A stretch of DNA of 64,000 bases from [Clostridium] celerecrescens 18A (GTDB taxonomy: Bacteria > Bacillota > Clostridia > Lachnospirales > Lachnospiraceae), in contig NZ_PGET01000001.1 in the NCBI RefSeq assembly GCF_002797975.1, positions 4,886,001 through 4,950,000 on the forward strand, read 5' to 3'. Both the position numbers and the translations under genes were made by a program. Shown piece by piece: positions 16,857-25,207 of the stretch (positions are counted from its first letter, which is position 1; each line of letters starts with the position of its first letter). The notes under the pieces are model-generated. The model searched no databases, was not told the DNA's origin, and worked only from the letters and a program-made list of their open reading frames with translations.

Positions 16857-18308
16857 TTATCTTGCAATATTAGGATCGGTAGGATCCCAGGTCTGGGTTT
16901 CGGGTATGATCTGTTCAATGGCCGGTCTCTCATAGGGGCCTGGAACCGGTGATTCGTAAATCGTAACGGTAGTACCAATCGCACAGTGATCATATACCCA
17001 CTTGGCATCTCCGGAGAGGAGCCGGACGCATCCCGCTGACTGAGCAATGCTCATATAATTATAAGTCATCGGATCCAGCGTCATATTGTTAGGTTTGCTG
17101 TACAGAATGGAATGAATTAAGAAGCCTTTCCAGATACGGGTTGCGTACTGGGTAAAGATTCCGTGATTCATATCCCTCCAGCGGTACTTTTCCGGAGTCT
17201 GGTATGTCCCAAGAGGGGTATCCGGTCCGGTAGAGGTCAAAAAGGATTTTAACGGAATAATAAAACCGTTGTTCCCATCTTTGGCGAAGATGGTCATGCA
17301 GTTCATGGTCTTGTTGATGCTGATGAGGAATGGTCCCTTAGCGCCGATAATTGGCTCTAAGTCAGAGAGCATTCTTCCGGACTCGTCAAAATAATATTTG
17401 TAGCCGTCAAGATACTGCCAGCCGGTCACCGGATAGGAATCCTGGAAATAGTAACGATCATTGCCTGCCCATGCCCAGCCGGTGAAGGATGTTCCATCGC
17501 CGTTAAAGTAACGGAGGCCGCCATCGATCAGCCGCATTCCGTCTGCAACGGCGGAAATCAGAGGCTTCTCCGTGGCATAAGGGAACTGGGAGTTCTTGGT
17601 GTAAAAGGCCATTCTCAGCCCTGTTATGTAATGACCGGTTCCCATGGTTCCTGTGGTGGTCCCATTTTTTGCCCAGTCCATGGTGGTCCCGTCTTCCAAC
17701 TGTGCGGTATAATAGAGGTCGAACTGGTTATTCACATAACCGGAAAACCTCATCTGTACTGCTTCGATGTTTATGTCATTGGCATAGTTGGTAGTCTGCT
17801 GTCCGTTTAAAACCCATGGAGACCAGCCGGTGCTGGAGGTATAGGTCCGGTAAAGCACGTTTCCAACAATGTTGGTAAGAAAGGTGGACATCCCGTGAAA
17901 GCCCTGTCCGTTATTTGTGATCCATGCATCATTTACAAATGGCTGTGACCAGTTGCTGTCACCGACCATAACGGTAGTCTGGAGACGTGGGAAATTGGCC
18001 TTTAACGCTTCCTGAGCAGCTCTGGTGGCTTCATCTACCTCGCCGTCTTCACCGCCGCCTTCCCCTTCTTTTCCAATGTCTATACCGGCATTTGCCAAAG
18101 CGTTTTCCGCTTCATCTGTAGTTACGCCTTCCTGCGTCTGGGTGTTCGCCTGGTTCTGATCTTCAGACTGCCCGTCGCTCTGACTGATGGGGACACCATT
18201 CTTAAATCCCGGTCCATATGCTTCATCTGCCCATGCAAGGGAGGCCTGTCCGGAAACAAGAGCAGCCGTCAGGCAGAGAAGCGTCAGGCTTCGTGTCAGT
18301 TTACGCAT
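16857..18308 (-). CDS. Secreted L,D-transpeptidase (YkuD) with cell-wall-binding repeats
   Basis: 483 residues. The signal peptide is RKLTRSLTLLCLTAALVSG with cleavage near AWA-DE. An acidic Gln/Glu/Asp-rich linker follows. Residues of about 95-270 form a tryptophan-rich region of unknown type (WSPWVLNGQ, YVNNQFDLYYTAQLEDG). Two GW/YYF wall-binding repeats come next (GWAWAGNDRYYF, GWQYLDGYKYYF). The YkuD domain covers about 325-455 with His399 (FLIHSILYS) and Cys427 in SAGCVRL. L,D-transpeptidases form 3-3 peptidoglycan cross-links or attach proteins. The usual SHGC motif reads SAGC here. It is convergent with the glycan operon and has its own leader with an AGGAGG site. Confidence 0.92.
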   Translation of the reverse strand: MRKLTRSLTLLCLTAALVSGQASLAWADEAYGPGFKNGVPISQSDGQSEDQNQANTQTQEGVTTDEAENALANAGIDIGKEGEGGGEDGEVDEATRAAQEALKANFPRLQTTVMVGDSNWSQPFVNDAWITNNGQGFHGMSTFLTNIVGNVLYRTYTSSTGWSPWVLNGQQTTNYANDINIEAVQMRFSGYVNNQFDLYYTAQLEDGTTMDWAKNGTTTGTMGTGHYITGLRMAFYTKNSQFPYATEKPLISAVADGMRLIDGGLRYFNGDGTSFTGWAWAGNDRYYFQDSYPVTGWQYLDGYKYYFDESGRMLSDLEPIIGAKGPFLISINKTMNCMTIFAKDGNNGFIIPLKSFLTSTGPDTPLGTYQTPEKYRWRDMNHGIFTQYATRIWKGFLIHSILYSKPNNMTLDPMTYNYMSIAQSAGCVRLLSGDAKWVYDHCAIGTTVTIYESPVPGPYERPAIEQIIPETQTWDPTDPNIAR

Positions 18309-18391
18309 AATTTAAAACCTCCTGAATTCTAAAAATGAAAATTATATTCCTTTATACTCTAACACAAGTAAGTTCAAAATGCTATATACGA

Positions 18392-18420
18392 TTTACATTT
18401 ATTGGGGAATATAGTACAAT
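18392..18420 (+). promoter_or_regulatory. Promoter before the first flippase gene
   Basis: TTTACA (18392-18397), 17 bases, TACAAT (18415-18420), 42 bases before the start. ATATAGTACAATA is shared base for base with the promoter at 10516-10544. Confidence 0.78.
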
Positions 18421-18462
18421 AAGGCGTAATTGTAAATTGGTAAAGCAAGGAGAAAAGCCAGT

Positions 18463-19905
18463 ATGTACCAGGAAAATATGAAAAATAAGGTCCTTTCCGG
18501 TCTGTTCTGGAAAGTGATGGAAAACGGGGGTACACAGGGGATTCAGTTCCTTGTTTCGGTTCTGCTTGCCAGGATGCTGACACCGGCAGAGTCCGGGGAA
18601 GTCATGCTCATCATGATATTTATTACCATTGGAAATGTGTTTGTCCAAAGCGGTTTTAATACATCCCTGATCCAGAAACGGACGGTGGATGAGGCTGATT
18701 ATTCCTCTGCATTTTATATCAGCGGAGCCATTGCTCTTGTTTTATATGTAATTCTCTTTTTTTCGGCTCCGGCCATAGCTTCTTTTTACGGACAGCCTGT
18801 TTTTACGAACGTGCTCCGGGTCCTTTCTGTGACCCTGTTTTTTGGTGCCGTGACCTCCGTACAGTCTGCTGTGGTCGCCAGGAATATGGAGTTTCGGAAG
18901 CTTTGTCTGGCAAGCCTTTTTGCCGCCCTTTGCTCCGGTATCATCGGCGTATTTCTGGCATACAGGGGACTGGGGCTGTGGTCTCTTGCCATGCAGCAGT
19001 TTTTCTACAGCTTTTTCTTAATGGTCATGCTGGTATTTCTGGTGAAGTGGAGGCCAAGGCTTTTGTTTTCCGTTAAGAAGGCGAAGGAATTGTTCTCTTA
19101 TGGCTGGAAGATACTTTGTTCCGGCCTTATAGATACAGTATTTAATAATGTTTACGGGCTAGTCATCGGGAAATTATATAATTCCGCCATGATGGGGCAA
19201 TACTCAAGAGGAAACCAGTTTCCTGCTCTGATTGCCAACAATCTTGGGGCGGCTATCCAGTCGGTCATGCTTCCGGCTTTTTCGGCCTGCCAGGAGGACA
19301 AGGATAGGTTAAAGCGCATGGTGAGAAGGTCCATTGTCACCAGCTCTTACCTGGTATTTCCCATGATGGCCGGCTTGATTGCTGTTGCTGAGCCTATGGT
19401 TAAGCTGCTTTTGACGGAACGGTATTTACCTTGTGTCCCCATGCTGCGGCTATTGTGCGTAGCTTATGCAACCTGGCCCCTACATGTGGCGAATCTGCAG
19501 GCCATCAATGCCATGGGGAAAAGTGAGATATTCCTCAGGCTGGAAATAATAAAGAAGGCAGTCAGCATGGCTGCTCTTCTGATCAGCATTCCCTTTGGGA
19601 TATATACCATGGTTGCTTTAAGGGCAGTGACCGATTTCATCTGTACCTTTATCAATGCCTATCCCAATAAAAAGCTTTTAAACTACAGCTTTTTTGAGCA
19701 GTGGAAGGATGTACTTCCTTCTCTTTTCTTATCAGCGGTGATGTGCCTCTTCTCATACGGAGTACAATATGTAATAGAAGGAACACTCCTAACCCTGGTT
19801 GTACAGATACTGGTAGGAGTTGTTGTTTATGCAGGGCTTTCCTGGTTGTTCCGGCTGGAGGCTTTTTTGTACCTATGCCGTATTTCCGGGATCGTAAAAG
19901 AGTAG
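18463..19905 (+). CDS. Polysaccharide flippase (MOP superfamily, WzxC-like)
   Basis: 480 residues with about 12-14 membrane segments. The N-terminus KNKVLSGLFWKVMENGGTQG and the following LLARMLTPAESGEVMLIMIF match the Wzx/lipopolysaccharide-export MOP family, as do SVQSAVVARNMEFRKL and YGWKILCSGLIDTV. Such proteins flip undecaprenyl-linked glycan units across the membrane. It has its own promoter and an AAGGAG ribosome site. A second flippase follows at 20026, so two different lipid-linked intermediates may be handled. Confidence 0.92.
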   Translation: MYQENMKNKVLSGLFWKVMENGGTQGIQFLVSVLLARMLTPAESGEVMLIMIFITIGNVFVQSGFNTSLIQKRTVDEADYSSAFYISGAIALVLYVILFFSAPAIASFYGQPVFTNVLRVLSVTLFFGAVTSVQSAVVARNMEFRKLCLASLFAALCSGIIGVFLAYRGLGLWSLAMQQFFYSFFLMVMLVFLVKWRPRLLFSVKKAKELFSYGWKILCSGLIDTVFNNVYGLVIGKLYNSAMMGQYSRGNQFPALIANNLGAAIQSVMLPAFSACQEDKDRLKRMVRRSIVTSSYLVFPMMAGLIAVAEPMVKLLLTERYLPCVPMLRLLCVAYATWPLHVANLQAINAMGKSEIFLRLEIIKKAVSMAALLISIPFGIYTMVALRAVTDFICTFINAYPNKKLLNYSFFEQWKDVLPSLFLSAVMCLFSYGVQYVIEGTLLTLVVQILVGVVVYAGLSWLFRLEAFLYLCRISGIVKE

Positions 19906-19921
19906 CCGGGGAGGTTTTAAG

Positions 19922-19950
19922 TTTACTTTTTAAGCCGGATATTGTAGAAT
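19922..19950 (+). promoter_or_regulatory. Promoter before the second flippase gene
   Basis: TTTACT (19922-19927), 17 bases, TAGAAT (19945-19950). It starts 17 bases after the stop of the first flippase and shares TTTACTTTTTA and GGATAT with the promoter at 10516. Confidence 0.7.
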
Positions 19951-19978
19951 AAAGGAACGTTGTGAGAAAATAACCGGT

Positions 19979-20024
19979 GGGTATACCATTATGCCCAAAG
20001 CCGTGGACAAATAAGAGGAAATTA
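19979..20024 (+). repeat. Short hairpin repeat, family B member in the leader of the second flippase gene
   Basis: TGGG...CCCA flanks TATACCATTATG and is followed by AATAAGAGGAAATT before the start. It resembles 14568-14617 (ATACC, TATGCCC and AAGAGGAAATT in the same order), with the outer stem pair changed from A-T to T-A. Confidence 0.4.
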
Positions 20025-20025
20025 A

Positions 20026-21333
20026 ATGGAACGAAAAAATGTGGCCTGGAATATGATCGGAAGCCTGGTTTATGCCGGTTCCAGTATGATACTCACGGCC
20101 CTGGTCAACCATCTCATAGGAACAGAACAGGGAGGGATCTTTGGCTTCGCATTCAGCACATTTGGGCAGCAGATGTTTTTGGTGGCCTATTTTGGCATGC
20201 GGCCTTTGCAAAGCACGGATACAAGCCAAAGCTATACATTTACCGAATATCGTCTGGCACGGTTCGCCACCTGTTCCATGGCAGTCATTTTAGGAACCTG
20301 CTATATCATTTTTAATACCCTGTCTCCGTCGGCAGGCTATACGGTTCAAAAGGCGCTGGTGGTATTTTTGATGGTGCTTTATAAGGTGCTTGACGGGTTT
20401 GCAGATGTGTATGAATCGGAATTTCAGAGGAACGGGCGGCTGTATCTTACAGGACAGGCCATGGCATTTAGAACCCTGTTGTCTGTGTTTTGTTTTTTAG
20501 GAACCCTTGCTATTACAAGGGAGCTTGTATTTTCCTGCGTGGTTGCGGTCCTGTCCCAGGGAGCAGGAATCCTGCTGTTTGATAAACGAATGGCGGAGAG
20601 TGTCCCAGGAATGGTGTTTACCAGAACGCCCGGCAGGCAGTGGAAGCTTTTACAGGACAGTTTTTTACTGTTTTTATCCGTTTTTCTGGACGGGCTTATC
20701 TTTGCCATGGCAAAATATGCGGTGGATGCCCGGATGACTTCCACGGACAACGCTGTTTTTGTGGCTATTTTTATGCCGACTTCGGTCATTAACCTGGCTG
20801 CTAACTTTGTGATCCGCCCCTTTTTGACCAGGATGTCTTACCAGTGGGAGGAACGGAACTTTGTAGAATTTAAGACCGGCCTAAAGAAGCTTTCCGGAAT
20901 CATATTCCTTCTTACGGTCATTGCCCTGGCAGGAGCCTGGGCGATTGGGGTTCCTGTACTGGGAGCCATTTCCAATGTGGAACTTAAACCGTATAAATCA
21001 GGACTTCTTTTCATTGTGCTGGGCGGCGGTTTCTTTGCGGTTATGAATCTGTTTTATTATGTGCTTGTTATCATGAAAAAGCAGAAGGGAATCTTTTTTG
21101 GCTATGTGCCGGTCTGCATTCTTTCCTTCTTTCTCTCCTTCTGGCTGGTGGGAGAGGGAGGGATCAACGGGGCGGCCTTCTCTTATATGCTGGAAATGCT
21201 GATTCTCATGCTTTGCTTTATGGGACAGGCAATCAGCATTTTTATTACTGAGGAACGTCATGCTGGCATACCGTTACACCCCGGAAACATGGGCGGTGCA
21301 GGGGTAAAAGAGAGAATGGAGCGGAAGAAATGA
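20026..21333 (+). CDS. Polysaccharide flippase-like membrane protein (MOP superfamily)
   Basis: 435 residues with about 12 membrane segments. The N-terminus ERKNVAWNMIGSLVYAGSSM and LVNHLIGTEQGGIFGFAFS resembles Wzx-type proteins, and the internal GARAG-like gating features of MATE proteins are absent, as is normal for Wzx. It is not closely similar to the 18463 flippase. The C-terminal extension (GIPLHPGNMGGAG) is encoded by a repeat shared with the 3' end of hddC at 49247-49320. The stop overlaps the next start by 4 bases (ATGA), implying translational coupling to the downstream GT2 gene. Confidence 0.88.
   Translation: MERKNVAWNMIGSLVYAGSSMILTALVNHLIGTEQGGIFGFAFSTFGQQMFLVAYFGMRPLQSTDTSQSYTFTEYRLARFATCSMAVILGTCYIIFNTLSPSAGYTVQKALVVFLMVLYKVLDGFADVYESEFQRNGRLYLTGQAMAFRTLLSVFCFLGTLAITRELVFSCVVAVLSQGAGILLFDKRMAESVPGMVFTRTPGRQWKLLQDSFLLFLSVFLDGLIFAMAKYAVDARMTSTDNAVFVAIFMPTSVINLAANFVIRPFLTRMSYQWEERNFVEFKTGLKKLSGIIFLLTVIALAGAWAIGVPVLGAISNVELKPYKSGLLFIVLGGGFFAVMNLFYYVLVIMKKQKGIFFGYVPVCILSFFLSFWLVGEGGINGAAFSYMLEMLILMLCFMGQAISIFITEERHAGIPLHPGNMGGAGVKERMERKK
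21264..21316 (+). repeat. Short repeat shared with the 3' end of hddC (family B)
   Basis: The 3' end of the flippase gene reads TGGCATACCGTTACACCC, then CCCGGA-CATGGGCGG, then GGGG-AAA-GAGAG. The same blocks in the same order occur at 49247-49320, where 20-odd bases are inserted after TTACACCC. Both are translated, giving similar C-terminal peptides GIPLHP...MGG. Confidence 0.65.
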
Positions 21334-22028
21334 TGGATAAGGTACTGGTAGTAATACCTGCATACAATGAGGCTTTAAATATTGAGCGCGTGGTAGGAGG
21401 CGTCATTGCGAACTATCCCATGTTTGATTATGTGATCATTAATGACGGATCTACCGATCAAACAGCAGATATCTGCAGAAGACATGGCTGGAAGATCATA
21501 GACCTGCCCATGAATCTGGGACTTGCAGGAGCGTTCCAGACCGGGCTTAAATATGCTCACAGGCGTGGGTACCGGTATGCCATACAGTTTGACGGGGATG
21601 GGCAGCACCGGCCGGAATATATCCTTCCCATGAAAGAGAAGATGGATGAGGGCTATGATATTGTTATCGGCTCCAGATTTATGACAGGGAAGAAACCCCA
21701 TTCCATGCGGATGCTTGGGAGCAGACTCTTAAGCGGCTCCATATGGTTCACCACTGGGGTAAAGGTCAGTGACCCTACCTCCGGTATGCGCATGTTCAGC
21801 AGGAAGATGATCAAGGAATTTGCCGATGGCTTAAATTACGGTCCGGAACCGGATACGATCTCCTATTTGATCAGCCAGGGGGCTAAAGTAGCGGAAATCC
21901 CTGTGATCATGGATGAACGGATTCTGGGAGAGAGCTATTTAAATCCGGTCAATGCGGCCCGGTATATGGGAAAGATGCTGTTTTCCATATTGCTGGTACA
22001 GAGCTTCCGCATTAGGGACAGGAGATAA
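21330..22028 (+). CDS. Polyprenyl-phosphate glycosyltransferase-like GT2 (DPM1/DpmS type)
   Basis: 232 residues without C-terminal membrane segments. Motifs are VVIPAYNEALNIERV, INDGSTDQTADIC, NLGLAGAFQTGLKYA and FDGDGQHRPEYI with the DxD. These are the standard dolichol-phosphate-mannose-synthase-like GT2 signatures. GSRFMTG and SDPTSGMRMFSRK further support it. The expected activity is transfer of a hexose from a nucleotide sugar to undecaprenyl phosphate. The gene overlaps the flippase by 4 bases and is followed by a DUF2304 protein, a pairing common in Firmicutes. Confidence 0.92.
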   Translation: MMDKVLVVIPAYNEALNIERVVGGVIANYPMFDYVIINDGSTDQTADICRRHGWKIIDLPMNLGLAGAFQTGLKYAHRRGYRYAIQFDGDGQHRPEYILPMKEKMDEGYDIVIGSRFMTGKKPHSMRMLGSRLLSGSIWFTTGVKVSDPTSGMRMFSRKMIKEFADGLNYGPEPDTISYLISQGAKVAEIPVIMDERILGESYLNPVNAARYMGKMLFSILLVQSFRIRDRR

Positions 22029-22045
22029 AGGAAGGGAGAACGAAC

Positions 22046-22417
22046 ATGACAGTTTTGCTTCGCTGCGTACTGATATGCGTTTCCATATTGCTTACGTTTT
22101 ATGTACTTAGAAGAATACGCCATTCCAAGATGAAGATAGAGGATTCTATCTTTTGGGTAATGTTTGCCCTGCTTTTGGTGGTGTTCAGCTTATTCCCTCC
22201 ATTGGCTGATTTCATATCACGGATGGTGGGAACCTACTCCACCGCCAATTTTATCTTTACCTTCATGATTTTTATCCTGTTGGTAAAGGTTTTCTTTCAG
22301 TCTGTCAAGATATCCCAGCTGGAGCGGAAAATGACGGAGCTGATCCAGATGCTTGCTCTGGACAGGGAAGATGCCAGGGAGAAGGAGGAAGGTCATCATG
22401 AAGCTCATTCTGAATAA
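22046..22417 (+). CDS. DUF2304 family small membrane protein
   Basis: 123 residues with three membrane segments (about 3-20, 34-52, 66-86) followed by a charged coiled-coil-like tail. SKMKIEDSIFWVMFAL and the SLFPPLADFISRMVG segment fit the DUF2304 family, whose genes lie next to DPM-type GT2 genes. I infer that it anchors the soluble GT2 encoded just upstream to the membrane. Its 3' end overlaps the next gene by 20 bases. Confidence 0.85.
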   Translation: MTVLLRCVLICVSILLTFYVLRRIRHSKMKIEDSIFWVMFALLLVVFSLFPPLADFISRMVGTYSTANFIFTFMIFILLVKVFFQSVKISQLERKMTELIQMLALDREDAREKEEGHHEAHSE

Positions 22418-24002
22418 AAAGGGATTGTGGCTTACGGCGGGAACCTGTTTTTTTCTCGCCTTTCTCTTTATAAAAACCTATGAGGAAACTATTGTGGGGA
22501 TCCCCTCACCGGAATTTGAGGAAGTCCGCCGCTTTTATTGGTGGATCATCGTGTTTGGTTGTGGATTTCTGGCGTGTCTGGGAGCAGTTTTGTGGATCGT
22601 TAAGACTCCAGCCTTCTTATTGTTTCCAGGGACCGTGGTAGTTCTAGGGCTGTTTTATATGCTGGTTCTGACCCCCTTTTCAACGCCCGATGAGGCGGCC
22701 CATTTTACCAGCGCTTACCGGCTCTCCAGCCAGCTTATGGGAAAACCGGCGGTGGCAGATGACTCCTTTCTTTCCCATGCAACAGAGGAGGAAAAGGAGA
22801 GGATCAGCCGGGGAGCCAATGTTCTGGTGAGGAGCGGAGACGATGCTCCAGGACTTTATACCAGTGTGGGACGGGCCACATACAACCTGGTCCTTAAGGA
22901 GATGTTTTCCCTTGATAACAGCCAGGGAATGACGGTCCGCTATGAAATACCGGTGAACACTACGCCTGTGGTTTACTTACCCCAGGCCCTTGGGATCTGC
23001 CTTGCCAGGCTGCTCCATCTGGGATACATCCCTTTGGTATATCTTGGCAGGCTGTTCAATCTTCTTGCTTTTGCAGGTATGGCAGCTCTGGCTGTGAGGA
23101 TCATGCCATTTAAAAAAGAGCTTATCATGACGGTATCGTGTCTTCCCATGACCCTTCATCTGGCAGCTTCCTTTTCCTATGATACGGCCTTTATCGGCCT
23201 GTCCATGCTTTTTCTGGCCTGGTGCTTTTACTTAGCCTTTGAGAAAGAGAAAGTGACCGTAAAGGATACGGTTCTTTTGGCGCTTTTGCTGATCCTTCTG
23301 GAGCCTGGAAAGATCGTTTATCTGCCGGTGGCCGGGATCTGCCTGTTTATTCCTTCTTCTAAATTTAAGTCAAAAAGGAATTACTGGATCTCTGTCTTAA
23401 GCGTTATAACTGCAGTCGTTCTGGCGGTGTTCTTGGTAAACCGACTGGTCCTTTCTGCGTGGGCGACCACAACGGAAAGCTATGTGGGCTGGAGTGAAGC
23501 GGCAGGATATACACTGCAGGATGTGTGGGAACAACCTTATCGTATCTTTCAGGTATATTATGAAACCCTTGTGACCCAGTTTGATTATTATCTGACTACG
23601 ATGCTTGGAGGATTTCTGGGCAATTTGGACCCGAACCTGACCGTGCCTCCCTTCTGTCTCATGATTTTGTGGTATGTGCTCTTTGTCAGTGTGATAAGGA
23701 GAGATGGGGAAGAAGCTCCTATATCTGGCGGACAGAAGCTATGGATGGTCATTCTGGTGTTTTTAAGTGCCTGTCTGGTTCTTGCCTCCATGCTTTTAGG
23801 ATGGACGCCAAGGGAGCTTACCTATATAACAGGTGTCCAGGGAAGGTATTTTATCCCCCTGCTGCCCCTTGTGCTGTTGGTTGTATTTGATAAACGCCTG
23901 GTCATAAACATGGATTTAAGGAAAAGTGCATGGTATCTGGAATGCTTTGTGAGCATCTATGCCCTGATACGCATCTGTTCCACGGCGTGTCTGCGCTACT
24001 GA
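22398..24002 (+). CDS. DUF2142-like polytopic membrane protein (putative GT-C glycosyltransferase)
   Basis: 534 residues from ATG 22398, chosen because GGAGGAAGG precedes it; an upstream TTG lies deep in the previous gene without a site. It has about 11-12 membrane segments. The first extracytoplasmic loop contains TPFSTPDEAAHFTSAYRLS, the acidic PDExxH motif of DUF2142 proteins, comparable to the catalytic acidic loop of GT-C transferases. It probably uses a lipid-linked sugar made by the DPM-like GT2 encoded upstream to modify the polymer outside the membrane. The activity is inferred only. Confidence 0.8.
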   Translation: MKLILNKKGLWLTAGTCFFLAFLFIKTYEETIVGIPSPEFEEVRRFYWWIIVFGCGFLACLGAVLWIVKTPAFLLFPGTVVVLGLFYMLVLTPFSTPDEAAHFTSAYRLSSQLMGKPAVADDSFLSHATEEEKERISRGANVLVRSGDDAPGLYTSVGRATYNLVLKEMFSLDNSQGMTVRYEIPVNTTPVVYLPQALGICLARLLHLGYIPLVYLGRLFNLLAFAGMAALAVRIMPFKKELIMTVSCLPMTLHLAASFSYDTAFIGLSMLFLAWCFYLAFEKEKVTVKDTVLLALLLILLEPGKIVYLPVAGICLFIPSSKFKSKRNYWISVLSVITAVVLAVFLVNRLVLSAWATTTESYVGWSEAAGYTLQDVWEQPYRIFQVYYETLVTQFDYYLTTMLGGFLGNLDPNLTVPPFCLMILWYVLFVSVIRRDGEEAPISGGQKLWMVILVFLSACLVLASMLLGWTPRELTYITGVQGRYFIPLLPLVLLVVFDKRLVINMDLRKSAWYLECFVSIYALIRICSTACLRY

Positions 24003-24004
24003 TT

Positions 24005-24060
24005 CATGCGAAGGCAACGAGCCAAATGAATGCTCGCTTGATCTAGGCGGCTGCTCGCGG
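24005..24060 (+). repeat. Possible degenerate copy of the structured dispersed element (family A)
   Basis: CGAAGGCAACGAG matches the conserved head CGAAAGCAATGAG at 11 of 13 positions, and GCTGCTCGCGG resembles the tail GCTGCACTACGG of the copy at 41753. Head and tail can pair (CGAGC with GCTCG). It lies 30 bases before a glycosyltransferase start, in the same orientation. It lacks the TATAAT-like hexamer and the long internal stems, so the assignment is tentative. Confidence 0.35.
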
Positions 24061-24089
24061 TGTATTTAACTGGAAGGTAGGAAATTGCA

Positions 24090-25046
24090 ATGGAAGAAAA
24101 AAGGCAGGAAGAATCCGTTGATGTGATTATTCCCGTATATAAACCGGATGAGAAATTACAGCTTTTGCTGAAACGCCTGGGGGAACAGTCATACCCTATC
24201 CGGCGGATCATCATCATGAACACGGAACGGTCCTATTGGAAGGATGAGGAATATGACTGGGTTCCCAATCTGGAAGTACACCATGTGGCAAAAGAGGAAT
24301 TTGACCATGGCGGTACCAGAAACCAGGGAGCCGGCTATTCTGAGGCAGATATTATGGTATTTATGACCGATGATGCTGTTCCGGCTGACGGGAATTTAAT
24401 AGGAGCGCTGGTAAGTGGTCTTGATCAGACAGGAAAAAATGGAGAAAAGGTGGTCATGGCCTATGGTAGGCAGCTGCCGAATCCTGACTGTGCCCTGGCG
24501 GAGCAGTATACCCGTTCCTTTAATTACCCGGAACAAAGCCGGGTGAAAACAGGCGGGGATCTAAAGGAGCTGGGAATCAAGACCTTTTTTGCCTCAAATG
24601 TCTGCTGCGCCTATGACCGGGCTGCATTTTTGGAGGCCGACGGATTTATTAAACGGACTATTTTTAATGAGGACATGATTTATGCAGGAAATGCGGTAAG
24701 ACACCGGGGGCAGGCGGTAGCCTATGCAGCCGATGCAAACGTGTACCATTCCCATAATTACGGCTGTATCACCCAGTTTAAACGTAATTTTGATCTTGCG
24801 GTATCCCAGGCTGACCACCCGGAGGTGTTTAAGGGGATCCGCTCGGAAGGCGAGGGGATCCGTCTTGTGAAAAAGACCTGCGCCTGGCTTGTAAAAGTAA
24901 AAAAACCATGGCTCATTCCCGGAGTAATTGTAAAGAGCGGTTTTAAATATATGGGATTTCTTATGGGAAAACGGTATCGCAGCCTGCCAAAGAGGCTGGT
25001 TTTAAGCTTTACTATGAACAAGGAATATTGGAAAAGAGAAAGATAA
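24090..25046 (+). CDS. Glycosyltransferase family 2 protein (rhamnosyltransferase-like)
   Basis: 318 residues. Motifs are VDVIIPVYKPDEKLQLLLKR, IMNTERSYW, and EEFDHGGTRNQGA, which is diagnostic of the rhamnosyltransferase-like GT2 subgroup. FMTDDAVPADG carries the DxD-like acidic residues, and SNVCCAYDRAAFLEADGF with IFNEDMIYAG supplies the acceptor-side catalytic region. It is the last gene of the first glycan cluster, followed by a terminator. A possible family A element lies in its leader. Confidence 0.9.
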   Translation: MEEKRQEESVDVIIPVYKPDEKLQLLLKRLGEQSYPIRRIIIMNTERSYWKDEEYDWVPNLEVHHVAKEEFDHGGTRNQGAGYSEADIMVFMTDDAVPADGNLIGALVSGLDQTGKNGEKVVMAYGRQLPNPDCALAEQYTRSFNYPEQSRVKTGGDLKELGIKTFFASNVCCAYDRAAFLEADGFIKRTIFNEDMIYAGNAVRHRGQAVAYAADANVYHSHNYGCITQFKRNFDLAVSQADHPEVFKGIRSEGEGIRLVKKTCAWLVKVKKPWLIPGVIVKSGFKYMGFLMGKRYRSLPKRLVLSFTMNKEYWKRER

Positions 25047-25093
25047 AACACAGAGAAAAGCAGCCTGGTAAAAAGCCGGACTGCAATGATGTA

Positions 25094-25130
25094 AAAAATA
25101 GGCTCAAGATATACTTTGAGCCTATTTTCT
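25094..25130. terminator. Bidirectional terminator at the end of glycan cluster 1
   Basis: AAAATAGGCTCAA pairs with TTGAGCCTATTTT (13 bp, loop GATATACT-type), giving A and T runs on both sides. It lies 48 bases after the GT stop and 78 bases from the convergent serine-hydrolase stop. Confidence 0.85.
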
Positions 25131-25207
25131 ATTATATGGTTATTCGGTATGGTGCAGCCTTTGACTCCGCATTTGGGTATTCATGGAGCGCATGGGGATT
25201 CGTCATA

